Of a DNA stretch of 64,000 bases, positions 21,701-53,869 are shown piece after piece. The position numbers and the translations under genes were made by a program. The notes below the pieces were generated by a model that was given only the letters and a program-made list of their open reading frames with translations, was not told the origin of the DNA and did no database searches. Source of the stretch: Strongylocentrotus purpuratus (lineage: Eukaryota > Echinodermata > Echinoidea > Camarodonta > Strongylocentrotidae); assembly GCF_000002235.5 (NCBI RefSeq), contig NW_022145601.1:27327228-27391227 (forward strand). Direction: 5' to 3'. Position 1 is the stretch's first letter. Each line of letters begins with the position of its first letter.

Positions 21701-24479
21701 TTACTGCTATGCGGTCTTGACGAAACCTTGTTAATACACCCACCAAACTATTTGTGAGGTCCGGCCCCTGTAGAAGATTGTCATTCAGTGACTTGCCCTT
21801 GAAAGAAGCTGCACAGTCATACACCACTCTAATTTTTTGCTTCTGTGGGTGATATACACCGTGGTGAGGAATAAACCACATCTTTCCATCTTCTCTAAGG
21901 AACTCGTCTTCTGGTACTCTTTCAGCGTACTGTTTGTTCAGCACCTTATCCATAAACCCTGCATACTCCCTATGGAACTGCGGCTGTCTAGCGAACTTCC
22001 TCTGCAGGTGGTTGAGTCTCTGCTCTGCCATGGGCCTGTTGTTGGGCAGGTCGACGTCTCCCTTGAATGGCAGTCCGATTTGGTAATGCCCTTGTGTTAG
22101 CTTGATGGATCCTTCAACCTTTTCCATAAATCGTTTATCCTCTTTGGATTCTTCGACTTTATCTTCCATCAAGCGTTCTGAAAACTCAGTGTTGTAGAGA
22201 TTATTTAGCTGTTGCTGAATATCTTCCATCACGTGGACTCTGTGGGAGGCTATCTTGGACCCACTTCTCTCTTGCTTGCAGCTTCCAAAAACCATCCACC
22301 CTATGATAGATTTGCAAGCGAATGGTCCGTCGTTCTGACTATTGATAACCTGCAGTGGTTCCATTGCTTTAGGGACGTTATTGCCAATGATGATGCCCAC
22401 GTCTGCATTGATCTCCGGCAAGTTTATTTCTTGTAAGTAGGGCCATCTTGCAATGTCATTCCTTCTCAGTATGTCTGACTTGTCTACAGGGATGGGCTGT
22501 ATGTAGACGTCAGAAAGTGGTATATATGTGTTCTCATTCACATCAGCTACCTCCAGGTCTTGCAGTATGCAGGTCTTGACCAGCTTATCATCTGTTAATG
22601 TTTGAAGCTGGATAGTGCGCGTTCCTCCTCTGGCATTTAGTTTGTTTTTTAACTCTTCTGTGCAGAAAGTTGCGTTACTCCCGTTGTCAATGAATGCGTA
22701 TGTGTGTACACATTTCCCTGTCTGCTTTGAGCGTACAGTCACAGGCACAATGGCCGGTTGGGAGTCCTGCATAGAAGTGCAGTTGGATAACGTGCGCTTT
22801 ACGTCTGGGAAATTTTCATTTCCAATTTCTTCTCCTTCTGTTTGTCCTTCCGAGCTTTCCTCCTTCTTCCTATTAGCTCCAACGTCGTCATTAGTACGTT
22901 GTTTCTCTGATTCACCATTCCTTTTCACTTGTTTCGATGGTGCCCAATCTCTATGAAGAAGGGTGGGGTGTAACCTTTGACAAATCTTGCAGGTCGTCCT
23001 CTGTTTACAGTCCCTGGCAAGATGTGAAGACTGAAGGCAGGCAAAGCACAGTCCTTTGGATTTGCAAAATGCAAGTTTCTCCTCATGAGGTTTCTTTCCT
23101 AGGGCCTTGCATTCTGCTGTAAGGTGATTTTCCATGTCACAATACAAACACTTCGCTTCCTCGCTCTTCTTCATGCTGGAGCTGAAGCCCTGTTTCTTCC
23201 CTGGAAAGGGTTTTGTCTTTGTCTGCGTTTCTCCAGCTCTGGCAGGTCCTACAATATTGCCATAGATAGGGTTGTTGATTATCCGGGCCTGTTTACTAAT
23301 GAAACTAACCACGTCTTTGAATGAGAGTGGCTCGTCCCGATTCTGGAGTATGCCGTCGACATAGCTCCTCCATCTATCTCTCAGCCTGAACGGCAGCTTT
23401 GATATGACCATCTTCAAGTGTTGTGCGTGGTCAATCTCCTGTTGAAGGTGTAGGTCCTTAGCCAAATTGCCTAGCTCAGTCACAAACAATGAATAACTAA
23501 GCAGGCCCTCCGGATCCTCACCTCTAATGTTTGGCCATGCCATTGCCTTGATGATCATAGAGTCCAGAACATGATGCTTATCGCCAAACTTGCTTTCTAG
23601 CAGCATTGTTGCCTTGTTGAATGCTGCCTTGGAATCACCTCCATACATGCAGCTTCTGACCATCTCATTCGCCTTTCCCCTAGTATATTGTTCCAAATAA
23701 TATAGTTTGTCAGAGTCCTCCGATGTCTTGGACTCTATTACATGCTGAAAAGCCCTCTTAAAGGCGTGGTAGTTCAGGGGATTCCCGTCGAAAGGCTGAA
23801 TGTTCCTTTGCGGTAAGGCGGACTTCATATGACATTCTAAGAGCATGTACGTAAGTTGGGTTTGTTGTCGCTGCAGCTCTACCCAATCAACATCACTATC
23901 AGAATTTGTTCCACTTACTCGTACATCTTGCAAATGTTCTCGGTTCTTGCGTCCTTGCGTTGAACTCTCTTCTGAGCAATCTGCATTCTTGACTTTGTGA
24001 CTTGTTTGGTTCCTATCACTTTCATGTGTTACATGAGCAAAGGTTGGTAATGCAGGTGGCTGGTGAAAAGCTACCGTATCGTCGAACTGCTGTAATGCTG
24101 CTGCTTGGGCTGTAGCTGCAGCTAATTCGGTCTCAACAGCAAGTTGCTCCTTTCTTCTAATTAAGTCCTGCTCTTCTTTCTCGAGCTCCTGTTTCCTTTT
24201 TAAACTCTTCAACTTTGCTTGCAATTCTGCTCTCTTCATGGCTGTTTCCATCAAAAATTTCCTGGAATGTGATGTTGATTTGCTTGATACTTGAGATACA
24301 CTGTCATCTACTTCAACCCTCTCCATCGCTGAATGTTTTCCTGCGTTCATTGAAGGAGAGTCAAACAGTTGGTTGACTTCCATCCATGGGTCTCGATCAT
24401 GCAGTAACGGGTCCATCCGAATACTAGTAGCTGGATCTTGTTCATCCTGCCCTTCCATGATGATCTGATCCACTGACAC
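18789..24479 (-). CDS. Pao/BEL gag-pol polyprotein (1896 aa)
   Basis: This single frame has Pao-family order. An N-terminal coiled, charged region (about residues 75-130) leads into a gag-like DUF1759 region (about 210-400). CCHC knuckles follow near 450 and 480 (CLYCDMENHLTAEC, CFACLQSSHLARDC). A retropepsin-like segment is near 598 (AFIDNGSNATFC). Reverse transcriptase has the box FYVDDCLYS near 1003. RNase H is near 1183 (HHFADASEKGYG). Integrase has an HHCC zinc region near 1537 and core blocks GVDYFGPI (about 1605) and SDNGTNLVG (about 1666). A C-terminal DUF5641-like region (VGDVVLVVNE) ends it. No envelope is seen. Length and order fit intact Pao/BEL members; antisense open frames across it are shadows. 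Confidence 0.95.
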   Translation of the reverse strand: MSVDQIIMEGQDEQDPATSIRMDPLLHDRDPWMEVNQLFDSPSMNAGKHSAMERVEVDDSVSQVSSKSTSHSRKFLMETAMKRAELQAKLKSLKRKQELEKEEQDLIRRKEQLAVETELAAATAQAAALQQFDDTVAFHQPPALPTFAHVTHESDRNQTSHKVKNADCSEESSTQGRKNREHLQDVRVSGTNSDSDVDWVELQRQQTQLTYMLLECHMKSALPQRNIQPFDGNPLNYHAFKRAFQHVIESKTSEDSDKLYYLEQYTRGKANEMVRSCMYGGDSKAAFNKATMLLESKFGDKHHVLDSMIIKAMAWPNIRGEDPEGLLSYSLFVTELGNLAKDLHLQQEIDHAQHLKMVISKLPFRLRDRWRSYVDGILQNRDEPLSFKDVVSFISKQARIINNPIYGNIVGPARAGETQTKTKPFPGKKQGFSSSMKKSEEAKCLYCDMENHLTAECKALGKKPHEEKLAFCKSKGLCFACLQSSHLARDCKQRTTCKICQRLHPTLLHRDWAPSKQVKRNGESEKQRTNDDVGANRKKEESSEGQTEGEEIGNENFPDVKRTLSNCTSMQDSQPAIVPVTVRSKQTGKCVHTYAFIDNGSNATFCTEELKNKLNARGGTRTIQLQTLTDDKLVKTCILQDLEVADVNENTYIPLSDVYIQPIPVDKSDILRRNDIARWPYLQEINLPEINADVGIIIGNNVPKAMEPLQVINSQNDGPFACKSIIGWMVFGSCKQERSGSKIASHRVHVMEDIQQQLNNLYNTEFSERLMEDKVEESKEDKRFMEKVEGSIKLTQGHYQIGLPFKGDVDLPNNRPMAEQRLNHLQRKFARQPQFHREYAGFMDKVLNKQYAERVPEDEFLREDGKMWFIPHHGVYHPQKQKIRVVYDCAASFKGKSLNDNLLQGPDLTNSLVGVLTRFRQDRIAVMADIEAMFSQVKLLKEEKDLHRFLWWPDGNVAQPIEEYRMTVHVFGARSSPACANYALKRTAEDFAEDKVAHIIMRNFYVDDCLYSSSTVQEAAELSEGLQEACKKGGFHLTKWVSNDRRVLNAIPKEERASTVQELDFDKDKLPTERALGMLWHTDEDVFSFKIQLKDKPATRRGILSTVCSLFDPLGCASPVLLPAKHLLQTLCRLGLGWDETIPPDLLKKWETWKRELPRLSDFKLSRCLKPEGYENPKSVTLHHFADASEKGYGTVSYLRMVNTRDEVQCSFLLSKSRVAPLKQTSIPRMELTAATVAVRIDKMVKQELDIPVDETFFWTDSTSVLQYIQSETGRFKTFVANRVALIQEGSESSQWLYIETSLNPADVCSRGVKVDRFLAMRFWKEGPEFLQASEDQWPKQPRNASHDVNNDLEVKKKKMYVTEVSEVTASESKCMATAVSKEEEDDVLERLINHYSDWYHLRKGVAWLLKLKGLLKEKMKGQQNTRENPPMLLTVEDIRQAEEAILIHVQDRAFPVEVVALRKQAHDVNQRTGRLQPGVRKSSPIYKLDPQMDNGLLRVGGRLNKAALPEEAKHPVILPKRGHVSELILRHIHENSGHMGRNYVLAKLQQRYHIVGAISAIRKVVKKCVKCRRQRGRVIQQKMADLPIDRLRPDDPPFTRVGVDYFGPIGVKRGRSTVKRYGVVFTCLAIRAIHIEKADSLDTDSCIAAIRRFIARRGAVREMRSDNGTNLVGAEKELRKELESWNQAQLSNSLLQVNIKWTFNPPGGSHHGGVWERQIRTIRQLLFFLTKQQTMTDESLQTLFCEIEGIINCRPITRVSDDANDLEALTPNKLLTLKATPMLPPSVSRQTDCYARRRWRQVQYLADVFWRRWLREYLPQLQARQKWVHPSRNIQVGDVVLVVNETAPRNFWLMGVIIGITPDRQGMVRRAEVKTKTGTYSRPISKLCLLLEGDS

Positions 24480-25068
24480 AACAATCCTAATGTGGGGCTG
24501 TATCCATGACGGCTGCTGTCAACCTAAGGCTTTCAAGTATGCATTTCATGTGCTTATTCTTCTATACCACATTCACTGTTGCAGGTTTTCCAGCCTCTTT
24601 CCATATTCTGCACCGCTTGTAACTCAGGCGATATCAGCTGCAGCTAACCGGCATATTTCTGATTTCCAAAAACTTCCTGAAATAGCTCCACTAGTAGACT
24701 CTGTGTATGCCACTAGACTAGACCCTCTACTACTCTAGCCTTCTGTAATTAAGAGCAGTAGCCAGTAGACATATTCTCCATTCTTGGCTAATCTCTGACT
24801 GACATTTGTCCATTCAAATCAACCGTAACATCTGGCCTTCTGGGCATCTAAATATAATGTAGATCTGGTCTAACCTCTATAGACTAGACTGGAGTCTAGA
24901 AATCTAGTCTTAGTCGCTGTAGATTCTACGTCTACATCTCAAGTAGATATTTCAGGATTCCAATTTCTTTATCCTTTTCAACAGATTCCTGAATGCTAAC
25001 CAGTCTCTTTATTTAACATCGTTAGGCCTTCCTCTGTTAGCTTGTGAAACTAGAATTTTAACTTAGAA

Positions 25069-25773
25069 TGTGGGTGCAAAATGACCTTGAAGTAGTCAGA
25101 TAGTCTGTCTTTAGTTCTCCATTTTTAGACTAGGTCTGGAGGTCTAGGCTTAGACCTCGACATTAATTCTCTGACTGTATTCTGCCCAATCACGTCATTC
25201 TTTCGACTCAAAATACACCCACAAGTGATCATGCTCTATTCATAGACCTCTCTAGTCATATTCTCATTTATCAGACTGGTACTGCACTGGTCCCTTGTTG
25301 TTCACGATCACCTTTGACTGGCCAAGAACCCAAGTTCACCTTATTATAGTTTCAACGCTCCTCTCAGCTCCGTTCCGTCCTTTAATATCTCGCAATCTGA
25401 CACTATTCACACGTACATCGTCAATCCACGTACCGTACTGTAGAATTGCAATTGCAAGTGTAGAAATCAATTGTCGAATACCAATATAATGTCTCGAAAA
25501 CTTTAATTTTGAAGCCTTTACTATAACCACATTTCACGTTACTCACGTCGGGTCGATCACAATGTTATTATACAATGATTGCATCCATTCCAATTGTTGT
25601 CCAAAACCAAACAAGATCATAAAACGGAAATATGAAGTAGGGAGAAGAGGTTAAAATTCTGTCTTGTTTCCAAGGGTTACTGCCAGTGATTATTCGCGCT
25701 TTTCCTCCCCTCAAACTTATTAAATTTTAAAACCGACAAGAGATGGCGCTCTTGCATTAGTTTGGCATCTACA
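25069..25773 (-). repeat. 5' LTR of the Pao/BEL element
   Basis: It is 705 bp with TG...CA ends and matches the other LTR at a constant offset of 9542. On the element's strand it is upstream and so should hold the promoter. I do not recognise the adjoining primer-binding site. Confidence 0.95.
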
Positions 25774-25820
25774 GTTCTGTTTGTTTAAATTAAGGCTTGC
25801 ATTTCCATAATTTTATTAAA

Positions 25821-26011
25821 CGAATTCGATTTCACTGTCTGGCTGCCGTAGCAACAGAGTTGACAAAAGACTTAACTCCGTTTCGTTGACGATCAGCCAT
25901 GCATCAAGTCTTTCGTCTTATTTGTACATGGCTGATCATCAACAAAACGGAGTTAAGTCTTTTGTCAACTCTGTTTGTTGTTACAGCAGGTAGCCAGTGA
26001 AAACGAATTCA
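25821..26011. mobile_element. Long-hairpin foldback element
   Basis: The ends CGAATTC are inverted. Arms such as CAACAGAGTTGACAAAAGAC / GTCTTTTGTCAACTCTGTT and GATCAGCCATG / CATGGCTGATC pair across a short loop around 25905-25920. The arms are about 85 bp with few mismatches. There is no coding capacity. Confidence 0.85.
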
Positions 26012-27399
26012 CTTCACAAACACAATCCTGAATGATAACAAAACAATAATTTATCAAGTAAAATTTTAACCAAGTTTAATTTCTTCTTTAGAATATCTGT
26101 TTTATACACATTTACACACATTAAATTTATAAAATGCTATGAATACCCATATAAGCTGATGATTTATACATGTTAAACATCTGCATTTTACAATAAATCG
26201 TTAAAAAAGAAAAAGAAAATATACAAAAAAAAAACTAAATATGAACAGGTCAATGCTTCCATCTCTAATAAACGAATCTAATTAACGTTTAATTATCGTT
26301 TATTATATTTAATTTTGTTATCACTCATTACCTGTACTTGCACTCATCTACCAATGATATGAGCTGGGACCTTCACATCTTGAACCTGATATCTAATCAG
26401 TTCATACTTTCATGCTTGTACATTCAGGCGTAACATTTGGCCAAGTTTGTTGAAAACTTTGTCCTCTCATCCACCACAAGGATCAACTTGTATTTTTTAC
26501 CTTTCCTGAACATGCATGCCTTTGTGACCTTTCAAATAAAGAATACAACAAGTCAAATCAGTTCAATCTTGTAGGATTGTTTTTGTAGCTGTCAAAGTTG
26601 CCTTTATAGATTTCAAGTCACTATGGTAAGATTATGCATTATGACCTGTTGAACTCTAATTCTTCACATTTTTATGCTCACAAGTACAATGTTAGAATCA
26701 CCTCAATGGTACTATAAGACTTGGTAACCAGTCAAACATAGAGAAAATGCTATTCCGTAAACAAAACACTAGATAACATATGCGGGCACCTCGTTGCCAA
26801 ATACATGAATGCAAGGATATTCAGGCATCTCGTTGTCCAGAATTATCCTGTTTCCAAATCTACTGAGTAAATGAAGCAAACAAGCATGGTAATAATGTAA
26901 TGGCAATTTAAAAAAAAGTTATATTAGGGCCCCTTCTGTCATAACAGATATTCTGGCACCTTGTTGACTAATTATGTGAGTATTCAGGCACTTCACTGCC
27001 TGAAATCATACTGTTTCTAAATGTTGCGAGCAAGTGAGCGAGGAAAAAAAAAGACACTTAATTGTCTTCAAAATGTTGTTTCTTCATGAAAATATAAAGC
27101 AGTTTCTAATATTTTGTTTTCACAAAATTGACGTTTATTTCATAATGGATGAAAAAAATGAATGTTGAATTAAATTTTTGGATTTAATTTCAGCACCTTA
27201 CAGATGTCCTGCGGAATCCTGGTTGAAAAAAGCTGTTTTAGGGGATCAATCAGGTTGGATAAAAACAGAATATTGTTATTTGGGACCAAAATATAGTCAA
27301 AATATACAGATGTAGACCACAAAACACATTAAAAAACACCAGATCAACTATTGTACATCTAGGTATACACAACAGGAAAGCCTCTAAATAGCACCTAAA
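26012..27399. other. Downstream flank of fumarase gene, AT-rich
   Basis: No gene is supported. A diverged direct duplication lies at about 26785-26900 and 26945-27050 (shared 'GGCACCTCGTTG..', 'ATTCAGGCA', 'CCTGTTTCCAAAT'). Confidence 0.5.
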
Positions 27400-27625
27400 C
27401 AGACATTTTCAGGCATCTCAAGAACTCTTAAAGCTTATCTGCCATAGTTTACAGGAGGGATTATACCGCCCTGCAAGGTCACTGGACAGGTGGTTATCTC
27501 ATCAACTCAGCTCTCAGTTAACATAAGAAAAAGAGAATCATGGGGGACCAATGGTCACCAATTAGGCACTGTTTGTTATATAGAGGGCGCAATTAGCTAC
27601 AAGTAGTGCAGTGGGCCTTTAACAC
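27400..27625 (+). repeat. Dispersed repeat, member 1 (inverse partner at 31945)
   Basis: It shares 'GGTCACTGGACAGGTGGTTA', 'GAGAATCATGGGGGACCAAT' and 'GGTCACCAATTAGGCA' with the reverse complement of 31945-32125. The family is not identified. Confidence 0.7.
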
Positions 27626-28137
27626 CCTTCTCAGCATAATTTACTGAAAACTTTGATGTTCATCTCCTCAAGTTAATTGATATCCTATAATGAAAAATTC
27701 TGAACGGCTGCTGTTTAATAGCAAGAATTTTGTCTTCCTATAAAGATATAAGAGATATTTCAAATCACAAATATATTTCATGACCACTGACGTTAAGGGG
27801 AATCAAAACATTTGCCAATGCCGATAAGATGAAAATAGTGAAGTGCAAATTGTATATGAACTATTTGTATTCATCCTGTTAATACTGTTCTCAATTTTAT
27901 ATTGCATTTACAAGATATTTTTTTGAAATTCCACACATATAACATCACATGTTTTAAAGGGATGTCAGCCAACTTGTACTGAATAAGAGGCTTTCCATAT
28001 GTACAAGTCAATTAATCTTCATAAATCATGTATGATTCTACTTTTTTAGGAGAGCTCAGTTGCACAAAGGACTATAGACCTTCCTTGGCTAGCAAATTCT
28101 GTAATGGCTCATATGTATATATATTTATATATATATA
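27626..28137. other. Downstream flank, nothing recognised
   Basis: AT-rich. A short TA/ATAT microsatellite is near 28115-28138. No gene is seen. Confidence 0.4.
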
Positions 28138-28312
28138 TGCAGCGCAAACCTGTCTGTAAACACCACCCAAGGGAGACAAGAAAAGTGGTCTTTATAGGCA
28201 GGTGGTTTTTAAGTACAGGTGCCTATAGTACATGTTTCAATGGGAAACCATTTTCAAGGGAAACAACAAAAAACGGTCTTTGTAGACGGGTGGTCATCTA
28301 AAGCAGATTTGA

Positions 28313-28316
<4 letters not shown>
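28138..28316. mobile_element. Short TIR element (MITE), copy 1
   Basis: This diverged copy of the 51000-51189 element has 'AAACCTGTCTGTAAACACC' at the left, 'CACCCAAGGGAGACA' and 'TTTTCAAGGGAAACAACAAA' inside, and 'GATTTGACTGTA' at the right, next to a TA microsatellite. Confidence 0.75.
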
Positions 28317-28346
<30 letters not shown>

Positions 28347-28536
28347 AAACTTTGAAGGTATTCTGATTTGACTGATGAAGAGACATACCCCTCCATATCG
28401 ATCCTGGACATGCAGGGTTAAAGTTTTGAGGTAAATTTTAAAGAGAAACAAAAATGAATGTCATAATAAAATGACTAAATAGAAGTTGTACTTAACAAGT
28501 TCAAGTATAGAGTTCTTGAATTGTCAATCATATGAA

Positions 28537-49513
<20,977 letters not shown>

Positions 49514-50998
49514 CTAAAAACAAGAAGAAAACACAGGCCGTCTAAAAAAAATGCAACACAATTATTATTGGCAATATCTTAAAAAGGACTTTAACATCCT
49601 CTCTAAAAGTTGGTTCGTAATGTTGGAGCAATAACCCCTTAAATTCCATTTGAATTTCATAAGGACCTAAGCTAAAACCATAAAGGTATTTTTGTCATTG
49701 TAAGATGAACTATTTCACATCACTCAGCACTACGGTTTGCTTAGCCCTGGTTCCAATCGCGCGACGTCATGCCTCGTTCAGCGAGGCATGCGCACAGCTG
49801 TCCGATGGTACCGTAGCAGCCGACGAAGATTTGCTATCGCTATGATATCGTTATGTCATCGGATCATTATCAAGTTCTTTCTATTCTACCCAATTCACTG
49901 AAAGCCTGTCCCACAAAGCAGTTCACAAATGACATCATGGCGTTATTTACCTCATTCCCCATACGTTGATACCAAGATCATTCGAGCATCATTTTTCCGG
50001 ACAATTCTAACCTGTTAATTCAAGTTTTTAGCAGTCCTAGCATATGAAAAATGTATTTCTTAATCAGTAATTTTGACTAATTTTGTATAATTTGTGAAAT
50101 ATTGTGATATACTTTTATGAATTCTCAAGTGCGAGTATGTGCAAGGTATGTGCAAGAAAAGATTTGTTCATGTGCGATGAGCCGTTGCTTATGAAATAGC
50201 TGCCTCATGAATTATGCATATATGGATTTTGCGCATGCGTTGTACTATCTCAATGCAGAAGAACTCTTAAACTCTGTACACAGGGCATGGGAAGCAAACA
50301 GTAAGTGCTCAGAGGGCACATAATAAATATAGCATTTCCGTTTGCTAATCTTTTTCTTACCAAGCTTATTTTACCATCTTGGGTTCATTCTCATTCAATT
50401 TCACCTTTCTAAAAACTGTTTTTATACCATCTACCGTCATCTGCAAAACCAAGGAAATTTTCATCAACAAAATTTGTGACATGTGAGTTCCATTTAATTT
50501 GTTACTGATCAGCAAGTGGACTCACAATTAAAATTTGAATTTTTAAATTATTCTTTCTAGTAACATCGCCAATTCAAAAAAATTGTATTTCATTGCTATT
50601 TAGGTGTCATCAATCGTCAAGTACAGACTATGAGTGAAATTAGTTGAGTTTTGTACAGTGGTGTTAGAAATGTTGAGAATCAATAGCACAGCTTTTAATA
50701 CACAGCCAGGATAGTAATGCAACGGGGGCTCGTTCCTAGAAACAAACGACAGGACAGTCATAACTTTATCCGCCAACTACGGAGATGTCTCTGATCTTCT
50801 TAAACCGTTTCACGAAGAGCTTACTAGCTAGTATCTCGTGAGATCAATACTATCGGCGAGAATAGGAGCCGAGATTTAGCCTTAGTCGCAATACCACCGG
50901 ATTATTACAAAATTAATATTAGGGAAAATGCAATTATTTAAATGAATTAGTAATAAAAAAAGATTGAAAATGATACCAAGAAATAAGAGATGCAATAT
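49514..50998. promoter_or_regulatory. Upstream region of fumarase, candidate promoter
   Basis: It holds a CRE-like GACGTCAT (49763-49770) next to a hairpin CATGCCTCG/CGAGGCATG (49769-49791). An NRF1-like TGCGCATGCGTT lies at 50230-50241, one base from the consensus used by many nuclear genes for mitochondrial proteins. No TATA box or transcription start can be placed. The first non-coding exon implied by the acceptor before the ATG probably lies here. Confidence 0.35.
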
Positions 50999-50999
50999 A

Positions 51000-51189
51000 C
51001 AGTCAAACCTGTCTATAGCGACCACCCAAGGGAAACACAAAAAGTGGCCTTTGTAGACAGGTGGTCTTTGTAGACAGGATCCTTTAGTACATGATTCACT
51101 GAGAAACAATTTTCAAGGGAAACAACAAATGTGGCCTTTATAGACAGGTGGCCTTTGTAGACAGGTGGTCACTAAAACAGGTTTGACTG
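51000..51189. mobile_element. Short TIR element (MITE) with TA target, copy 2
   Basis: The ends CAGTCAAACCTG and CAGGTTTGACTG are perfect inverted 12-mers, flanked by TA on both sides. Internal blocks 'GACAGGTGGTC' and 'GTGGCCTTTGTAGACAGG' repeat. The TA duplication points to Tc1/mariner or pogo. The copy at 28138-28316 is related. Confidence 0.85.
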
Positions 51190-51191
51190 TA

Positions 51192-53099
51192 CTTCCAAAT
51201 TTGTGTAGATTATACAATAGAAGTACTTGTAAAATATAATTGTGAGTATTTCATTACATGACCGGTGAATTAGTTTTGTTCTTGAGATGGGTACCCTCCA
51301 GATATTTCATTTGATATTTTATAAAAATACACCCTCATATTATTCTTAATAAAAATACAATGTTATGAAAGTTTTGTTTAATGTTTTAGGCATCAGTACA
51401 GTATCCAAATGACAAAAATTTGACATTCCAAACGTTAAAACTCATGTTTTAAAGTATTTATTTTACACATTTGAAGATAGAATTTATCTTGAAAGCAATA
51501 TGGGTCTGAAAACTAAAGAATACACTTCAAACTATGGCTTGCCTGCCGTGGCAAAATACCTATCCCTTCGACGATTTTACAATGTGGAAATAAAGGCGTA
51601 TATTAAATCAGTTTATTTAAGTGGGAAAATCCTTAAATACAAACATTGCATATTTTTATGAGATTATCAAATACAAAAAATGATAACTCACTGTTTAAAT
51701 GAATGTGTTGAAAAATCATAGTTGGAGGATTTATTGTCCTTTTTTGCCAGCCATAGTCTACCTAATAAATGACATGTGATGGCACTGCCCATCAACTAAA
51801 TAGTTATCATATAGGTATGTGACTAAAAAAAATTTAAAAAAATAAAAAATTGTGGGATTACATTGTATCTTATATTATTGGAAAGGGCTTGAAAAACCAT
51901 TTAAAATGGTATATAAACCATAGCTCTAGGACAAATATTTAGCGAGTTATGATTTTTTAAAGATTAAAAATCTGATTTAATTATCGCCATTGTTTTACCA
52001 TTGAGACCTCTCAAAATCTGTGACCGACCATGACCAATATAAAGGATGGTCTTATCAAAAATGTAAAAATTATTCATTTTTCTAGATAAAACCTTAAGGT
52101 AAGAACATGTGATAGGGGAAGAAAACCAATATTGTAGTATTTGATGTACTATAGACCCTTCTATAATTAATTAGTAATTAGCAATTAGCAAATTAATTAG
52201 CTAATTAGTCGTTAATGAACTCACTGCCACAAAAAGACAGACAAATTTCCGTAATTTCCTGACAATCAATTTTGAGGAAGTAAAAAAAACAATGATTGTA
52301 TGTTCCGATTTGATTTATATTCATCAAGTAATGAGAAAAATGTATAAATAAACAAATTAAATTAGTTTTAGAACTATTAAAACTTATCTTCAGGGAAGAT
52401 TACGATGGTAAAGATGACATTGAACTTTGACTTGAACAAAAATGCACTTTCACATGTCCGTTTCTGAAAATTCGAAGTCGAGGCGAAAGGAAATTTTTCC
52501 AATGACGTCATCAGACAAGCAAGCCAAATCTGGCGAGAAACCGCCGTTTCCACACGCAATCAAAGAGGAACCCTGCAGAGTAACTCGTATTGGGCGTGAA
52601 ACTGCTGCCGGGCACGCTGAAACCAAGCCAATGTGCGCGATAGTCACATACCTATTTAAACAGTTATGACAGAGATACGACGGTGTCAGACGCGTCATAA
52701 CTCCTTAGTCAGGATGTTGTCGTTGATCTTGGCAAAGAGGGCTTGGTGAAACACGTAGCGGACAAGTTGTTCACTAACGCTGATTTAGTCAAGAAGTTAG
52801 ACTTATGACAGTTTCTAGAAACGGGCCCCTAGACGATGTGTGGTCATGCACCCCTTCATTACACATAGTCAATAGGCCTACACACTAACACAGTTGTTAT
52901 CATACGGGACACAGTCACACACAGGTAACACCAACAAGATTCTAAATGCTGCTCTTATCATAATTTGTTCAAAAATTCATTCATTTCCACTATTCAACAC
53001 ATCCATTGTGGTTCTATACATTACAGTAAAATGTTTTTCCAACTCACGAAAATGGACAGAATGGATATTTGATACTGACCTTGTTGTCTGCTCCTTGAA
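51192..53099. other. AT-rich intergenic sequence
   Basis: No gene is supported. 'CTAGAAACGGGCCCCTA' near 52820 and 'CTCGTTCCTAGAAACAAACG' near 50730 look like ends of a degraded short element. Confidence 0.4.
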
Positions 53100-53545
53100 A
53101 CTAGCGACCAATAAGCCAGCGACCGACAAGGGAGGTTAAAGTGTCTCCAAAACGGCAAATCGAAATGAAAAAAAACCAAGTGCCCCCTTACCCCCTTAAT
53201 TCTGACAGGTACACTTTTTAATTAGACACGTGCCCCTTTTCCTTTCTTAAAAGTGCCCCTTTTCCTTGTCATAAATGCCTCCTTTTCACTCCCAATAATT
53301 ACCAACAATATCAAAAACTAACAGGTGCTCCTTTGTCATTATAATCAGCGCCCCTTTTCATCTCTGGTGAGTTCCTCTATTCAGGTGCGAGAATTAGTGC
53401 CCCATCCCTCTGATAATTGCCCTTTTTACTTTGACACATGCACCTTTTCTTTTTTAATAACTATCTTTTTACCTTTTGATAAGTGCCTACTTAGAACCCC
53501 TTTTTCTTTAATTTTCACTCGCTACACACATTTGCATTTATAGTC
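53100..53545. repeat. Degenerate 'GTGCCCCTTTT' tandem repeats
   Basis: About ten imperfect units of 25-45 bp centre on AAGTGCCCCTTTTCC. Similar units recur at 58800-58890 (GGTGCCCCTTTCCCC, AAGTGCCCTTTTTT). Thus related DNA lies on both sides of the foldback element. Confidence 0.65.
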
Positions 53546-53869
53546 GATATATATATATAAGCATAATAATAATAATAATACATATGATTTATAAGGCGCC
53601 AAATCCACTTGACATGTTACTTATAAGAGAAATTTTCAGTCTTTCTTCATTAGATAATTGTGCTTAAAACTCATCAGGGTTTGTTTTTTGTCCTCTTTAT
53701 AAGAAGAAATTTTTTGCACTGCGAAAATTAATATTCAGATCATCACACCCAATACAACTGCAAAGTATGTTGCTTGAGCAGTAACTTGTACCATATATGT
53801 AAAGGAATTGTCGTCATCCCTGGTAGTGTAATCACAATCACAAAGATGTAGGGTATACCGGGTCAATGT

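Larger units (their letters stand above)
15527..25773 (-). mobile_element. Pao/BEL LTR retrotransposon, looks whole
   Basis: This 10.25-kb element lies on the - strand. It has 705-bp LTRs (15527-16231 and 25069-25773) beginning TGTAGATGCC and ending CA when read on its own strand. It is flanked by the 5-bp target duplication GTTCT (15522-15526 and 25774-25778). Inside are a ~590-bp leader (24480-25068), one long gag-pol frame, a 2.5-kb 3' segment without a long frame, and a purine-rich stretch next to the 3' LTR. I read the two LTRs side by side and saw no difference, so the insertion is very recent. The target site on either side reads as one continuous host sequence. Confidence 0.95.
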
